NCBI RefSeq assembly: GCF_004682055.1
Contig: NZ_QUZU01000020.1
Location: forward strand, 1 to 64,000
DNA: 64,000 nucleotides
Reading direction: 5' to 3'
Source: Pseudomonas kairouanensis
Lineage (GTDB): Bacteria; Pseudomonadota; Gammaproteobacteria; Pseudomonadales; Pseudomonadaceae
The notes beneath the pieces are model-generated. The model had not been told where the DNA came from. It was given only the letters and a program-made list of their open reading frames with translations, and made no database searches. A program made the translations under genes and the position numbers. Shown one piece after another: positions 26,046 to 34,553 of the stretch (positions are counted from its first letter, which is position 1; each line of letters starts with the position of its first letter).

Positions 26046-28019
26046 ATGTTCGGAAAACTGTCATGGGATGCGATTCCAACCACTGAACCGATTGTGATGT
26101 ACACGCTGGCCTTCATCGGGCTGATCGGCGCGGCGATGGTGGGCACCATTACCTGGAAACGCAAATGGGGCTATTTGTGGCGCGAGTGGTTCACGTCGGT
26201 GGACCACAAAAAGATCGGATGTATGTACATCATCGTCGCGCTGGTGATGCTGCTACGCGGTTTTTCCGACGCAATCATGATGCGCACCCAGCAAGCCATG
26301 GCCGCCAGTGGCGGGCCGGGTTATCTGCCGCCGGAACACTACGACCAGATCTTCACTGCCCATGGCGTGATCATGATTTTCTTCGTGGCCATGCCCTTCG
26401 TGGTCGGCCTGATGAACGTAGTGGTGCCGTTGCAGATAGGCGCACGCGACGTGGCCTACCCGTTTCTCAACGCGCTGAGCTTCTGGCTGTTCGTGGCCGG
26501 TGCCGCGCTGGTCAACGTCTCACTGGGGATCGGTGAGTTTGCGCGAACCGGTTGGGTCGCCTATCCGCCGTTATCCGGGTTGGCATACAGCCCCGGGGTC
26601 GGGGTGGACTACTACATATGGTCACTGCAGATATCCGGCGTCGGCACGTTACTGACGGGGCTGAATTTCTTCGTCACGATTTTGAAGATGCGCACCGAAG
26701 GCATGACGTTGTTCAAAATGCCGGTGTTCACCTGGAATGCGCTGTGCACCTCGGTGCTGATCCTGGCGTCGTTTCCAATTCTTACCGCCACCCTGCTGAT
26801 GCTGTCCCTGGACCGTTACCTGGGCATGCATTTCTTTACCAACGAAGCCGGCGGCAACCCGATGATGTACGTGAACTTGATCTGGGCCTGGGGGCATCCG
26901 GAGGTGTACATCCTGATCCTGCCGGCGTTCGGAGTGTTTTCCGAGATTGCCGCGACCTTCAGCAGTAAGCGGCTCTTCGGTTACGTGTCGCTGGTATGGG
27001 CGACGATTGCGATTACCGTGTTGTCGTTCATCGTGTGGCTGCACCACTTCTTCACCATGGGCGCAGGGGGTAACGTCAACGCGTTCTTCGGCATCATGAC
27101 CATGATTATCGCGGTGCCGACCGGGGTGAAAATCTTCACCTGGCTGTTCACCATGTACCGTGGCCGGGTGCGCTTCGAGACCCCCATGCTGTGGACCCTG
27201 GGCTTTATCGTGACCTTCAGCATCGGCGGGATGACCGGGGTATTGCTGGCAGTGCCGGGCGCTGACTTCATGCTGCACAACAGCCTGTTCCTGATCGCGC
27301 ATTTTCACAACGTGATCATCGGCGGCGCGGTGTTCGGCTACATGGCCGGCCTGACCTACTGGTTCCCCAAGGCCTTTGGCTTCCGCTTGAACGACAAGCT
27401 GGGCCGCATCGCCTTCTGGTGCTGGCTGATCGGCTTTTATTTCGCGTTCATGCCGTCGTATGTACTGGGCTTTATGGGCATGACCCGGCGCCTCAACCAT
27501 TTCGACAACCCGGAATGGCGGCCGTGGCTGCTGCTGGAAGTGCTGGGCGTGCTCATCATCCTCTGCGGCGTAATTTCCCAGGCTCTGCAGCTGTTCGTCA
27601 GCATCCGTAACCGCCACCAATACCGCGACCTTACTGGCGACCCGTGGGACGGGCGCACCCTGGAATGGGCCACCGCCTCTCCGCCACCGCTGTACAACTT
27701 CGCCGAGCAACCCAAGGTCAATGACCTGGACGCTTATTGGGGCATGAAGGAGCGCGGCGTGAGCACCCTCAGCCACACCGACTACCGAAGCATTCACATG
27801 CCGCGCAACACCGCCTCGGGCCTGGTGATCAGCCTGTTCGCGCTGATCTGCAGCTTCGCCCTGGTCTGGCACATCTGGTGGCTGGCGGCGTTCGGCCTGG
27901 TGGCTTCGGTGGTCGCGTTCGTGGTGCGCAGCTACGACGAAGACACTGATTACTTCGTGTCCGCGCAAGAGGTGGCGCGCATCGAAACGGCACGTCTCAA
28001 AGACCTGGCAGAGGCTTGA
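26046..28019 (+). CDS. cyoB: Cytochrome bo3 ubiquinol oxidase subunit I
   Basis: 657-residue catalytic subunit, close to the usual length of about 660. It carries the haem-copper core with about 15 helices: [13 protein letters not shown] (low-spin haem His), [14 protein letters not shown] (CuB His and cross-linked Tyr), and WLHHFFTMG (CuB His pair). It oxidises ubiquinol, reduces O2 and pumps protons. It lies directly after cyoA with a three-base gap to cyoC. Confidence 0.97.
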   Translation: MFGKLSWDAIPTTEPIVMYTLAFIGLIGAAMVGTITWKRKWGYLWREWFTSVDHKKIGCMYIIVALVMLLRGFSDAIMMRTQQAMAASGGPGYLPPEHYDQIFTAHGVIMIFFVAMPFVVGLMNVVVPLQIGARDVAYPFLNALSFWLFVAGAALVNVSLGIGEFARTGWVAYPPLSGLAYSPGVGVDYYIWSLQISGVGTLLTGLNFFVTILKMRTEGMTLFKMPVFTWNALCTSVLILASFPILTATLLMLSLDRYLGMHFFTNEAGGNPMMYVNLIWAWGHPEVYILILPAFGVFSEIAATFSSKRLFGYVSLVWATIAITVLSFIVWLHHFFTMGAGGNVNAFFGIMTMIIAVPTGVKIFTWLFTMYRGRVRFETPMLWTLGFIVTFSIGGMTGVLLAVPGADFMLHNSLFLIAHFHNVIIGGAVFGYMAGLTYWFPKAFGFRLNDKLGRIAFWCWLIGFYFAFMPSYVLGFMGMTRRLNHFDNPEWRPWLLLEVLGVLIILCGVISQALQLFVSIRNRHQYRDLTGDPWDGRTLEWATASPPPLYNFAEQPKVNDLDAYWGMKERGVSTLSHTDYRSIHMPRNTASGLVISLFALICSFALVWHIWWLAAFGLVASVVAFVVRSYDEDTDYFVSAQEVARIETARLKDLAEA

Positions 28020-28022
28020 TCC

Positions 28023-28637
28023 ATGTCCAATATCGTGATTGAAAAAGACATCGCTCATACTCAGGAACACGGACATGAAGACGCGGGTTCGCTGAGCGTC
28101 TTCGGGTTCTGGATTTACCTGATGACCGACTGCATCCTGTTCGCGAGCTTGTTCGCCGGCTATGCGGTGTTGCGCGACAGCGTGGCCGGCGGTCCTTCGA
28201 GCGTGGATATTTTCGAACTGCCCTATGTGCTCGCTGAAACCATGCTGCTGCTGTTGAGCAGCATCACCTACGGCTACGCGATGCTGGCGATGAACCGTGG
28301 CCAGCAAAGCCAGGTGCTGCGTTGGCTGGGACTCACGTTCGTGCTCGGCGCCGGCTTCATTGCCATGGAAATCAACGAGTTCCGCCATTTGATCGCAGAA
28401 GGCTACGGACCGGACCGCAGCGCGTTTCTGACCGCTTTTTTCACTCTTGTCGGCACCCACGGCGCGCACGTGTTGACGGGGTTGATCTGGATGGCTGTGC
28501 TGATGGTGCAGATTCGCCAGAAAGGCCTGACCAAAACCACCGCCACCCGGCTCAGTTGCCTGAGCCTGTTCTGGCACTTCCTGGACGTGGTGTGGATCTG
28601 CGTGTTTACCGTGATCTATCTGTTGGGAGTGGTGTGA
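28023..28637 (+). CDS. cyoC: Cytochrome bo3 ubiquinol oxidase subunit III
   Basis: 204 residues, five helices, typical subunit III. The family stretches [18 protein letters not shown] and [13 protein letters not shown] are present, as is the terminal [17 protein letters not shown]. It is structural, supporting the catalytic subunit. One base separates it from cyoD. Confidence 0.95.
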   Translation: MSNIVIEKDIAHTQEHGHEDAGSLSVFGFWIYLMTDCILFASLFAGYAVLRDSVAGGPSSVDIFELPYVLAETMLLLLSSITYGYAMLAMNRGQQSQVLRWLGLTFVLGAGFIAMEINEFRHLIAEGYGPDRSAFLTAFFTLVGTHGAHVLTGLIWMAVLMVQIRQKGLTKTTATRLSCLSLFWHFLDVVWICVFTVIYLLGVV

Positions 28638-28638
28638 C

Positions 28639-28977
28639 ATGTACAAGCAAAGTTCGATTCACAGCAGCGCCGGTACCAGCCATGGCAGCAGCCGTTCCTA
28701 CCTGGTCGGGTTCCTGCTGTCGGTGCTGCTGACCCTGATCCCTTTCGCCCTGGTGATGTTCCCTTCGCTGCCGCGCACCATCACCGCCTGGCTGGTGGTG
28801 GCGCTGGGGGTTATCCAGATCGTGGTCCACCTCAAGTTCTTCCTGCATCTGGATACGGCCGAGGAACAACGCTGGAACCTGATTGCACTGATTTTTTCGG
28901 CGGTCATCATTCTTTTGCTGGTAGGGCTCTCGCTATGGATCATGGACAGTATTCACAACAACATGCTGGCGCACTGA
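28639..28977 (+). CDS. cyoD: Cytochrome bo3 ubiquinol oxidase subunit IV
   Basis: 112 residues with three helices (SYLVGFLLSVLLTLIPFALV, then IQIVVHLKFFLHLD, then a C-terminal helix). This matches CyoD. Its last 43 bases overlap the start of cyoE in another frame. Confidence 0.94.
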   Translation: MYKQSSIHSSAGTSHGSSRSYLVGFLLSVLLTLIPFALVMFPSLPRTITAWLVVALGVIQIVVHLKFFLHLDTAEEQRWNLIALIFSAVIILLLVGLSLWIMDSIHNNMLAH

Positions 28978-29954
28978 GGTACTGGCTGGGGCTGCTCAAT
29001 GCAGGAATTCAACTGACCAAGCCAGGGATCATTTTTGGCAATCTCACGTCGGTGCTGGGGGGTTATTTCCTCGCTGGCGGCGGGCGCCTGGCAGACCCTG
29101 CGCACCTAGTTGCCACCCTGCTCGGCACTGCATTGGTTATCGGTTGCGGTTGTGTCATTAACAACTGCGCCGATCGAGACATTGATCGGCGCATGGTGCG
29201 AACCTGCCATCGCGCACTGGCGCTGCGAACCATCGCGGTGCCCACCGCCGCCAGCTATGCCATCGCACTGGGCGTCAGTGGTTTCGGCCTGCTCTGCGCG
29301 GGCAGCAACCTGCTGGCGTGCTGCCTGGCGCTGGTCGGGCTGGTGATCTATGCGGGGGTCTACACCTTCTGGCTCAAGCGCCGTTCCCACTGGGGCACCT
29401 TGGTCGGCGGCCTCTCCGGGGCAATGCCGCCGGTGATCGGCTATTGCGCGGTCACCGCAAGGTTCGACGCCACGGCGATGATGTTAGTGCTGGTGTTCTG
29501 CTGCTGGCAGATGCCCCATTCACACGCCATCACCGTGATGCGCCGCGAAGACTTCCGCGCAGCGCGCCTGCCGCTGCTGACCCTGTCCCAAGCCCACCGG
29601 CAAATACAGGCGTACACCCTGGCTTTCTTCGCCAGCACCCTGCTGCTGGGAGTGGTAGCCCAGATGGGCATGCTGTATTTCGCCGTGATCAGCGCCTTGG
29701 GCGGTTACTGGCTGGCGCTGGCCAACAGCAGCGTGCGCCGGGTCGATCCAGCGCGCTGGGCGCGCTCGATCTTCGGCTTCTCGATTCTGTTGGTGATGAT
29801 CCTCAACCTGATGCTGGCGCTGTCCACGCTGTGTCGAGCAAGCTGCGAATCTTCCTGGGCAGATCAGCGGGCTGGTAGGGTTTGGCAATCAACTCGAATT
29901 CATGCACCTGTATATCCGCGCGCTCCAGCGAGTCTTTCGCATAGCCCGTCGTAA
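28935..29954 (+). CDS. cyoE: Protohaem IX farnesyltransferase (haem O synthase)
   Basis: 339-codon UbiA-family prenyltransferase that makes haem O for the bo3 oxidase. TKPGIIFGNLTSVLGGYFLA marks the start of the mature fold, and NNCADRDIDRRMVRT is the first Asp-rich motif; about nine helices follow. The ATG at 28935 lies inside cyoD (43-bp overlap); no better start is visible. The usual protein would end near LVMILNLMLALSTL, but this frame continues for about 40 polar residues that are antisense to the LOV kinase 3' end (29803-29954). The tail may be a read-on extension after loss of the native stop. Confidence 0.9.
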   Translation: MDHGQYSQQHAGALRYWLGLLNAGIQLTKPGIIFGNLTSVLGGYFLAGGGRLADPAHLVATLLGTALVIGCGCVINNCADRDIDRRMVRTCHRALALRTIAVPTAASYAIALGVSGFGLLCAGSNLLACCLALVGLVIYAGVYTFWLKRRSHWGTLVGGLSGAMPPVIGYCAVTARFDATAMMLVLVFCCWQMPHSHAITVMRREDFRAARLPLLTLSQAHRQIQAYTLAFFASTLLLGVVAQMGMLYFAVISALGGYWLALANSSVRRVDPARWARSIFGFSILLVMILNLMLALSTLCRASCESSWADQRAGRVWQSTRIHAPVYPRAPASLSHSPS

Positions 29955-31404
29955 GCAGCACCCTGGTATGCGGATACAAGTGCGCTATCTCGCGCGCGAG
30001 TTCCGCGCCATTCATCTGGCCGGGCATGATCAAGTCACTGAACACCAGGTCATAGGTCGCGCCGGCGAGCCGATCCAGCGCCTCGGCGGCAGTGTGTGCA
30101 ATGTCGGTGCTATAACCGTAGTCAGACAGAACCTCCTGCGCGAGCTCGGCCACTTCGGGCCGGTCCTCCACAATCAAGATGTGCTCGTCGCCTTGAAGCG
30201 AAGTAGTCGCGGGCGTTTGCTCGACCCAGAGCTGGCTGTCGTTCGCCGGAAAATACAGGCATACCGTCGTGCCAACGCCTGGGTAGGAATGGATGCGTGC
30301 AGTACCGCCCGATTGCTTGACGAAGCCATACACCATCGACAATCCCAGACCTGAACCCTTGCCCTCTTCCTTGGTGGTGAAGAACGGCTGCATGATTTTC
30401 TCCTGGACGCTCTCATCGATGCCGTTGCCGTTATCGCTGATCGAGAGGCCCACGTAGCGGCCTTCGGCCAACCCGTCGCGTTGCGCATTGGCATCGCCCG
30501 GAACCTGAACGTTGCACGTCTTGATTGTCACGGTCGGCTCGCCATGTCCTCCTAGCGCATCCTGGGCGTTGGATAACAAATGCTGCACCGCCAGCTCCGC
30601 CTGCGCAGGGTCAATACGACAGTTCCACAGGTCCTCAGCCAGATTCACATGCAGCTGGACATCCTGCAGTGTCTGCGCCAAAAAATCGGTGCGGCTCAGC
30701 AAGGTGTTCAGGTTGATTACGCGACTGTCGAGACGTTGCTTGCGCGAGAACGCGAGTAGCTGTTGGGTCAAGGTTTGAGCTTTTTCGGCGGCGGCCCTGG
30801 CGCGGCTGGCGCTGTTGAGAATGCGCTGCGGGTCGGTACCGGGGCGCTTGGCGCTCTGCTGGATCAGTTCGAGATAACCGACCATCACCTGCAGCAGGTT
30901 ATTGAAGTCATGGGCGATGCCGCCGGTCAGTTGCCCTAGGGCCTCCAGGTCCTGAACGCGGCGCACGCGCAGTTCTGCGTCGTGGCGCCGGCTCACGTCA
31001 AGCTGAGAGGCAAAAAAGTACACCAATTGGCCGCTCTCATTGAACAACGGCGAAATGAACAGTTCATTCCAGAACGTCGAGCCGTCCTTGCGGTAGTTGA
31101 TTACTTCCACACATACCTCATGGCGGCATGTCATCGCATGCTGCACTTGCCGCAACGCACGCTTATCGGTTTCAGGTCCTTGCAGAAGCCTGCAATTGCG
31201 CCCGATCACTTCATCCTGTTCATACCCCGTCAGCCTCAGGAACGCCTGATTGGCGAAGATGATCGGGTTGTCGGCTTGTGCCGGGTCGCAAACGATCATT
31301 GCGCTTTGGCTGGTTTCCATCGCCGCGAAAAACAGGTCTTTGCGGCTGGAAGAGAGCCGCGCCGGATCGATACGGTCGACCACGGGCTTTTTCTTGCTTG
31401 CCAA
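29803..31404 (-). CDS. LOV-domain blue-light hybrid histidine kinase
   Basis: 533-residue sensor. The LOV domain (about 25-140) has the photoactive Cys71 in GRNCRLLQG, and INYRKDG and NELFISP flavin-contact regions. HisKA follows with His165 in GGIAHDFNNLL, HATPase with GSGLGLSMVYG (about 351), and a receiver with Asp457 in VFSDLIMP. The layout and size match the LOV histidine kinase of P. syringae, which forms a Cys-flavin adduct in blue light. The start is a TTG at 31404 with GGAGGT six bases upstream; no ATG/GTG is placed better. Its last 152 bases overlap cyoE convergently. Confidence 0.93.
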   Translation of the reverse strand: MASKKKPVVDRIDPARLSSSRKDLFFAAMETSQSAMIVCDPAQADNPIIFANQAFLRLTGYEQDEVIGRNCRLLQGPETDKRALRQVQHAMTCRHEVCVEVINYRKDGSTFWNELFISPLFNESGQLVYFFASQLDVSRRHDAELRVRRVQDLEALGQLTGGIAHDFNNLLQVMVGYLELIQQSAKRPGTDPQRILNSASRARAAAEKAQTLTQQLLAFSRKQRLDSRVINLNTLLSRTDFLAQTLQDVQLHVNLAEDLWNCRIDPAQAELAVQHLLSNAQDALGGHGEPTVTIKTCNVQVPGDANAQRDGLAEGRYVGLSISDNGNGIDESVQEKIMQPFFTTKEEGKGSGLGLSMVYGFVKQSGGTARIHSYPGVGTTVCLYFPANDSQLWVEQTPATTSLQGDEHILIVEDRPEVAELAQEVLSDYGYSTDIAHTAAEALDRLAGATYDLVFSDLIMPGQMNGAELAREIAHLYPHTRVLLTTGYAKDSLERADIQVHEFELIAKPYQPADLPRKIRSLLDTAWTAPASG

Positions 31405-31515
31405 GGTTCACCTCCAGTTACGTGGTGCGTGTTCCATGGACCGTGAAAACGTCGCGCAGTGCCACCCTGCGCTGAACAGGCGCCCGCCGCAGGCGGTCGG
31501 GCGCCGCGCATTACG

Positions 31516-32025
31516 TCAGCGCTTGGCTGCTTTGTCGGGGTCGGCTGAGCGACGCAGGAACGCTTGCGTCAGTTCCGGTAAGTGCTCTAGCAGCCACTCG
31601 GCCATGGCGATTTCCTGCGGCAGGATCTTTTCGCAGGCCGCTAGAGTTTCCGAATCACCGGCCTCTTTCGCAGCGGCGATAAGCGCCGTGTAGCTGGCAA
31701 TTTCCATGTTTTCGAAGACGTAACCGGCCATCGCGCCCTTGATGACTTCGTCACTCATCAGTGAGCCACCGACTGCCTGGCCGAACGCCATCAGCTTGCC
31801 CCCCATGTCTTTCAGGGTCGATGAGCTGCCGCCCAGACGCGCCAGGCACTGGTCAATAAGTTGCTGCTGGCCGAGAGTTTCCTCAATGTGCTGGTCGATC
31901 CGTGCCTTGAGCTGGGGGTAATGTTCCAGGCGCTCGGATTGCGCCTTGAGCATTTTTTCGGCCTGCTGCTCCATCGCATGGGCATCACGTAGCCAATCAA
32001 GCAGGTTTTCCTGTGGAGTCGCCAT
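31516..32025 (-). CDS. DUF892 ferritin-like protein (YciE/YciF-like)
   Basis: 169-residue four-helix protein of the DUF892 family (E. coli YciE/YciF). Glu and His residues along the helices (EQQAEKML, HIEETLGQQ, ENMEIASY) would form a ferritin-like diiron site. Function in stress is not firmly known. The frame extends upstream to 32094, but ATG 32025 has GAGG nine bases ahead and yields the standard MATPQENLLDWL start. It lies 65 bases after manganese catalase on the same strand, as in katN-yciGFE loci. Confidence 0.9.
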   Translation of the reverse strand: MATPQENLLDWLRDAHAMEQQAEKMLKAQSERLEHYPQLKARIDQHIEETLGQQQLIDQCLARLGGSSSTLKDMGGKLMAFGQAVGGSLMSDEVIKGAMAGYVFENMEIASYTALIAAAKEAGDSETLAACEKILPQEIAMAEWLLEHLPELTQAFLRRSADPDKAAKR

Positions 32026-32090
32026 GTCGTTAGTCCTCTTGATAAAAAATGGCAGGCGCCGCACGCCCGAAAGCGTGCGGCTGCCAAGCT

Positions 32091-32975
32091 TCAAATTTCG
32101 GGTTTTGGTTGCATTCCCGAGCCCAGGTCAGCGCCGGTAACGGGGTCGCTCGTCGCGTCCGAGGCGGTGCGGATTTTCATCGCGCTCAATGTCGCTTCGT
32201 CATCGGCATTCAGTTGCACAGTGGCCAAGCCATCACCACCGTCGACCGCCGGTTGCGGGCTTTCCACGAACTCCCACTCTTCGCCCTGGTTCCACGGGCC
32301 ACGCATACTTTCCGCGCCTTGGGACATGTTGTAATAAACCTGCGTGAATTCCTGCATGCCCGGCAGCTTGCCTTGAGGGAAGTTCGGCTGGATCGAATGC
32401 AGCGCCTTTTCAAAAGACAATTGATGCGCGATTTCCCGCGTCATCAAAAAGCCCAGCGCCTCTTTTACGCCCGGTTCATCCGTGACATTCATCAGCCGCT
32501 CGTAGACGATTTTGGCGCGGGCTTCGGCCGCGATATTGGAGCGCATGTCCGCGGTGGGCTCACCGATAGTGTCGATATAGGCCGCTGTCCAGGGCACTCC
32601 CGCGGAGTTGGTTAATGGAGCACCGGCACCGTACAGCAGGCTGGTGATGTGAGAGTCATTGCCGGCGCCGTTAAGGGAGCGATACAACTCGCCCTCCTCT
32701 TCCACACCTTCGGCTATTCGCCCCTTGGCGCCCTTGTTGAGCATCACGATGATGGACCCGACGATCTCCAGATGGCTGAGCTCTTCGGTGGCGATGTCCA
32801 TCAGCAGATCCTTGCGGCCCGGATCGTCTTCAGCCAAGGCCTGGGTGAAGTAGCGGGACGCTGCCGCCAGCTCCCCTTGAGCGCCGCCAAACTGTTCCAG
32901 CAACAGGTTGGCCAGGCCCGGATTAGGCTCGGCCACACGTACGGTGTATTGAAGTCGCTTGTTATGTAGAAACAT
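32091..32975 (-). CDS. Manganese catalase
   Basis: 294-residue non-haem catalase (KatN type), ferritin-like. The dimanganese ligands are in the segments ATEELSHLEIVG, EARAKIVYERLM and TREIAHQLSFEKAL. It disproportionates hydrogen peroxide in the cytoplasm. TTG at 32981 opens the frame, but ATG at 32975 with GAGGAG eight bases before it is chosen. The C-terminal 60 residues are an acidic tail common in this group. Neighbours are a DUF892 gene downstream and an acidic small protein upstream. Confidence 0.93.
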   Translation of the reverse strand: MFLHNKRLQYTVRVAEPNPGLANLLLEQFGGAQGELAAASRYFTQALAEDDPGRKDLLMDIATEELSHLEIVGSIIVMLNKGAKGRIAEGVEEEGELYRSLNGAGNDSHITSLLYGAGAPLTNSAGVPWTAAYIDTIGEPTADMRSNIAAEARAKIVYERLMNVTDEPGVKEALGFLMTREIAHQLSFEKALHSIQPNFPQGKLPGMQEFTQVYYNMSQGAESMRGPWNQGEEWEFVESPQPAVDGGDGLATVQLNADDEATLSAMKIRTASDATSDPVTGADLGSGMQPKPEI

Positions 32976-33141
32976 GAACAAATCTCCTCAGGCTTAAGAA
33001 GGGGCAGCGCCCGGTTGGAGCGCTGCCTACCTTTCTGTGAGGCGCCTCCCTGTTGATAAATTTCAAAATAAACCTTTGCTGCGCGACCAGCGGTCGAGTG
33101 CTGCGCATCAAGCGAAACCGTGGCCCAGAGCATTTGTAGGC

Positions 33142-33402
33142 TCACTTCCCGTCGTCGTTCTGCGGGCAAGGAACGGTGTCTATCCCAGGGGTGCCGTTGG
33201 GCGGAAGCGTGACACCCTGATTTTTTCCACCGTCTGGCTCCTCAGGCGCCCGTTCAGGTGATGTGTCATCGGGGTGGTCCCAGTCAGTTGTTGCGTTCGG
33301 ATCTTCGTTGCGCCCGGCCGTTCCCAGGACGCAACCATCCTCATTCGGCTCAGGCGACTTTTCCGGCGGCAGGTCTTGACCATTGGATGAGTCATGGTTC
33401 AT
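33142..33402 (-). CDS. Small acidic, Pro/Asp-rich hypothetical protein
   Basis: 86 residues, very acidic and Pro/Asp/Gly-rich, almost certainly disordered (PEKSPEPNEDG, DWDHPDDTSPERAPEEPDG). No fold or motif is recognised. AGGAG precedes the ATG at 33402. It lies 166 bases upstream of manganese catalase on the same strand and may be the first gene of that unit. Similar small acidic proteins are common near KGG and catalase genes. Confidence 0.65.
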   Translation of the reverse strand: MNHDSSNGQDLPPEKSPEPNEDGCVLGTAGRNEDPNATTDWDHPDDTSPERAPEEPDGGKNQGVTLPPNGTPGIDTVPCPQNDDGK

Positions 33403-33758
33403 AGCAAGCTTCTCCTGTGTACACGTATGAAACCATTTGGTATCGCCCAGCAGTTTGCGGTGCCATGTAAAAGACGAACGGCCAGGTATTCCCGACGTGC
33501 CGACTTAAAAGTGCAAGCTTCAGCGAAAAGTATGGGTGAGGCCAACTAAGCGAAGCGGAGCGATCGGTGGCTGCCATCAAATTAATATCTAGCGCCCTCT
33601 CAGAATCGGCACTCTATGAGATACGTATTATTAACTACCGCCTGTCGCCTTCCGGTAAAATTCTTAAAACATTTTTTCGCCGAGCGACATCCCAGTAAAT
33701 GCCCATTGCAGAAAATGGGAAACTAACGAAGCGCTACCTTAGTAAATGGAGAACTCTC
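33403..33758. other. Divergent region upstream of KGG gene and catalase unit
   Basis: 356 bases. It holds the promoters for the minus-strand acidic-protein/catalase unit and the plus-strand KGG gene. It contains ACTAAGCGAAGCGG (33545-33558) and an AATTAATATC block (33580-33589), both also seen upstream of the KGG gene at 17938. No gene is supported here. Confidence 0.4.
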
Positions 33759-33941
33759 ATGACTACAGGCAACAAAAATCCAGGTAACTTTGCTAACGAC
33801 CGCGAAAAAGCTTCCGAAGCCGGGAAAAAAGGCGGCCAATCATCGGGCGGAAACTTTGCCAATGACCGCGAGAAAGCGTCTGAAGCAGGACGCAAGGGCG
33901 GTCAACACAGCCATGGCGGCGGCCGAAAGTCGGGATCTTAG
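33759..33941 (+). CDS. KGG-repeat general stress protein (YciG-like), second short copy
   Basis: 60 residues, nearly identical to the 57-residue KGG protein at 17938: both begin MTT-NKNPGNFAND and carry two KGG units, here ending in GGGRKSGS. GGAG lies before the ATG at 33759; a longer upstream frame is not used. This copy sits beside manganese catalase and DUF892, the same company as E. coli/Salmonella yciG. Function in the family is unknown beyond stress induction. Confidence 0.92.
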   Translation: MTTGNKNPGNFANDREKASEAGKKGGQSSGGNFANDREKASEAGRKGGQHSHGGGRKSGS

Positions 33942-33950
33942 CGCTCAAAC

Positions 33951-33974
33951 AGAGGGCGGCCTCGCCGCCCTTTG
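33951..33974 (+). terminator. Terminator after the third KGG gene
   Basis: AGGGCGGC and GCCGCCCT pair perfectly around CTC, followed by TTGAGG. It sits about ten bases after the KGG stop. The T-run is short, so the hairpin call is firmer than termination. Confidence 0.7.
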
Positions 33975-34259
33975 AGGCTCGTTTCGGCGTGCTCATAACC
34001 GCGGCGTAACCGGATATACCGGCGCCGTCGATAGCTCCTTATCGATCGCTTGACCGAAACAAACCGGGTGACTGTCGGCGAGAAGCAGCACTTCTGTACT
34101 ATTCGGAGCACCGTTGCCCCCTGCTCGGCAGCCTATTTTGACGTAAACTCAAGGCCAATAATATAACCACGCCTACGGCCCCATCTTTATATTAAAACTT
34201 CCTTGGCGCTGATGAAAATCAGGCAACTTAAACCAGGAGATCGGCAGTAAGGAGATACC
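33975..34259. other. Intergenic region before the metallothionein gene
   Basis: 285 bases with no supported gene. GGAG ends six bases before the metallothionein ATG. An AT-rich stretch about 60-80 bases upstream could contain its promoter, but no box was assigned. Confidence 0.35.
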
Positions 34260-34514
34260 ATGTCAAACACTACCCATCTCGGTCAATGCGCTTGCGCTAC
34301 TTGTCAGTGCGACGCCTTGGCAGACCATCAACGGGACGGAAAGCGCTACTGCAGTCAAGCGTGTGCCAACCTGCACCCACACGGGCAACCTTGCCCGGCC
34401 GCTGACTGCCATTGCGAATCGAGCGTCACCCTCCATGAGCGTGCCATAAGCGACAGCCAGCTCGATGAAGCTATCGAAGAAACGTTCCCCGCCAGTGATC
34501 CTATTTCCCCTTAG
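34260..34514 (+). CDS. Bacterial metallothionein
   Basis: 84 residues. The first 55 hold nine Cys in metallothionein spacing (CACATCQC, YCSQAC, PC, DCHC) plus His residues, giving zinc or cadmium binding. The C-terminal tail ends DEAIEETFPASDPIS, a short motif known at the end of Pseudomonas metallothioneins and many unrelated small proteins. It would buffer metals in the cytoplasm under stress. The GGAG site lies just before the ATG. Confidence 0.9.
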   Translation: MSNTTHLGQCACATCQCDALADHQRDGKRYCSQACANLHPHGQPCPAADCHCESSVTLHERAISDSQLDEAIEETFPASDPISP

Positions 34515-34553
34515 CTTTTTTTAGCGCAGATTTCAATCTGCCGGACAGCACTT

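Noticed and set aside
26649-28646. 665-codon open frame antisense to cyoB and cyoC
   Set aside because: A shadow of GC-rich coding DNA: Gln/His/Pro/Ala-rich composition, no family motif, and it lies opposite two intact oxidase genes.
33699-33758. Extended N-terminus of the third KGG gene from an earlier ATG
   Set aside because: The extra 20 residues are absent from the near-identical copy at 17938, and GGAG directly precedes the ATG at 33759.
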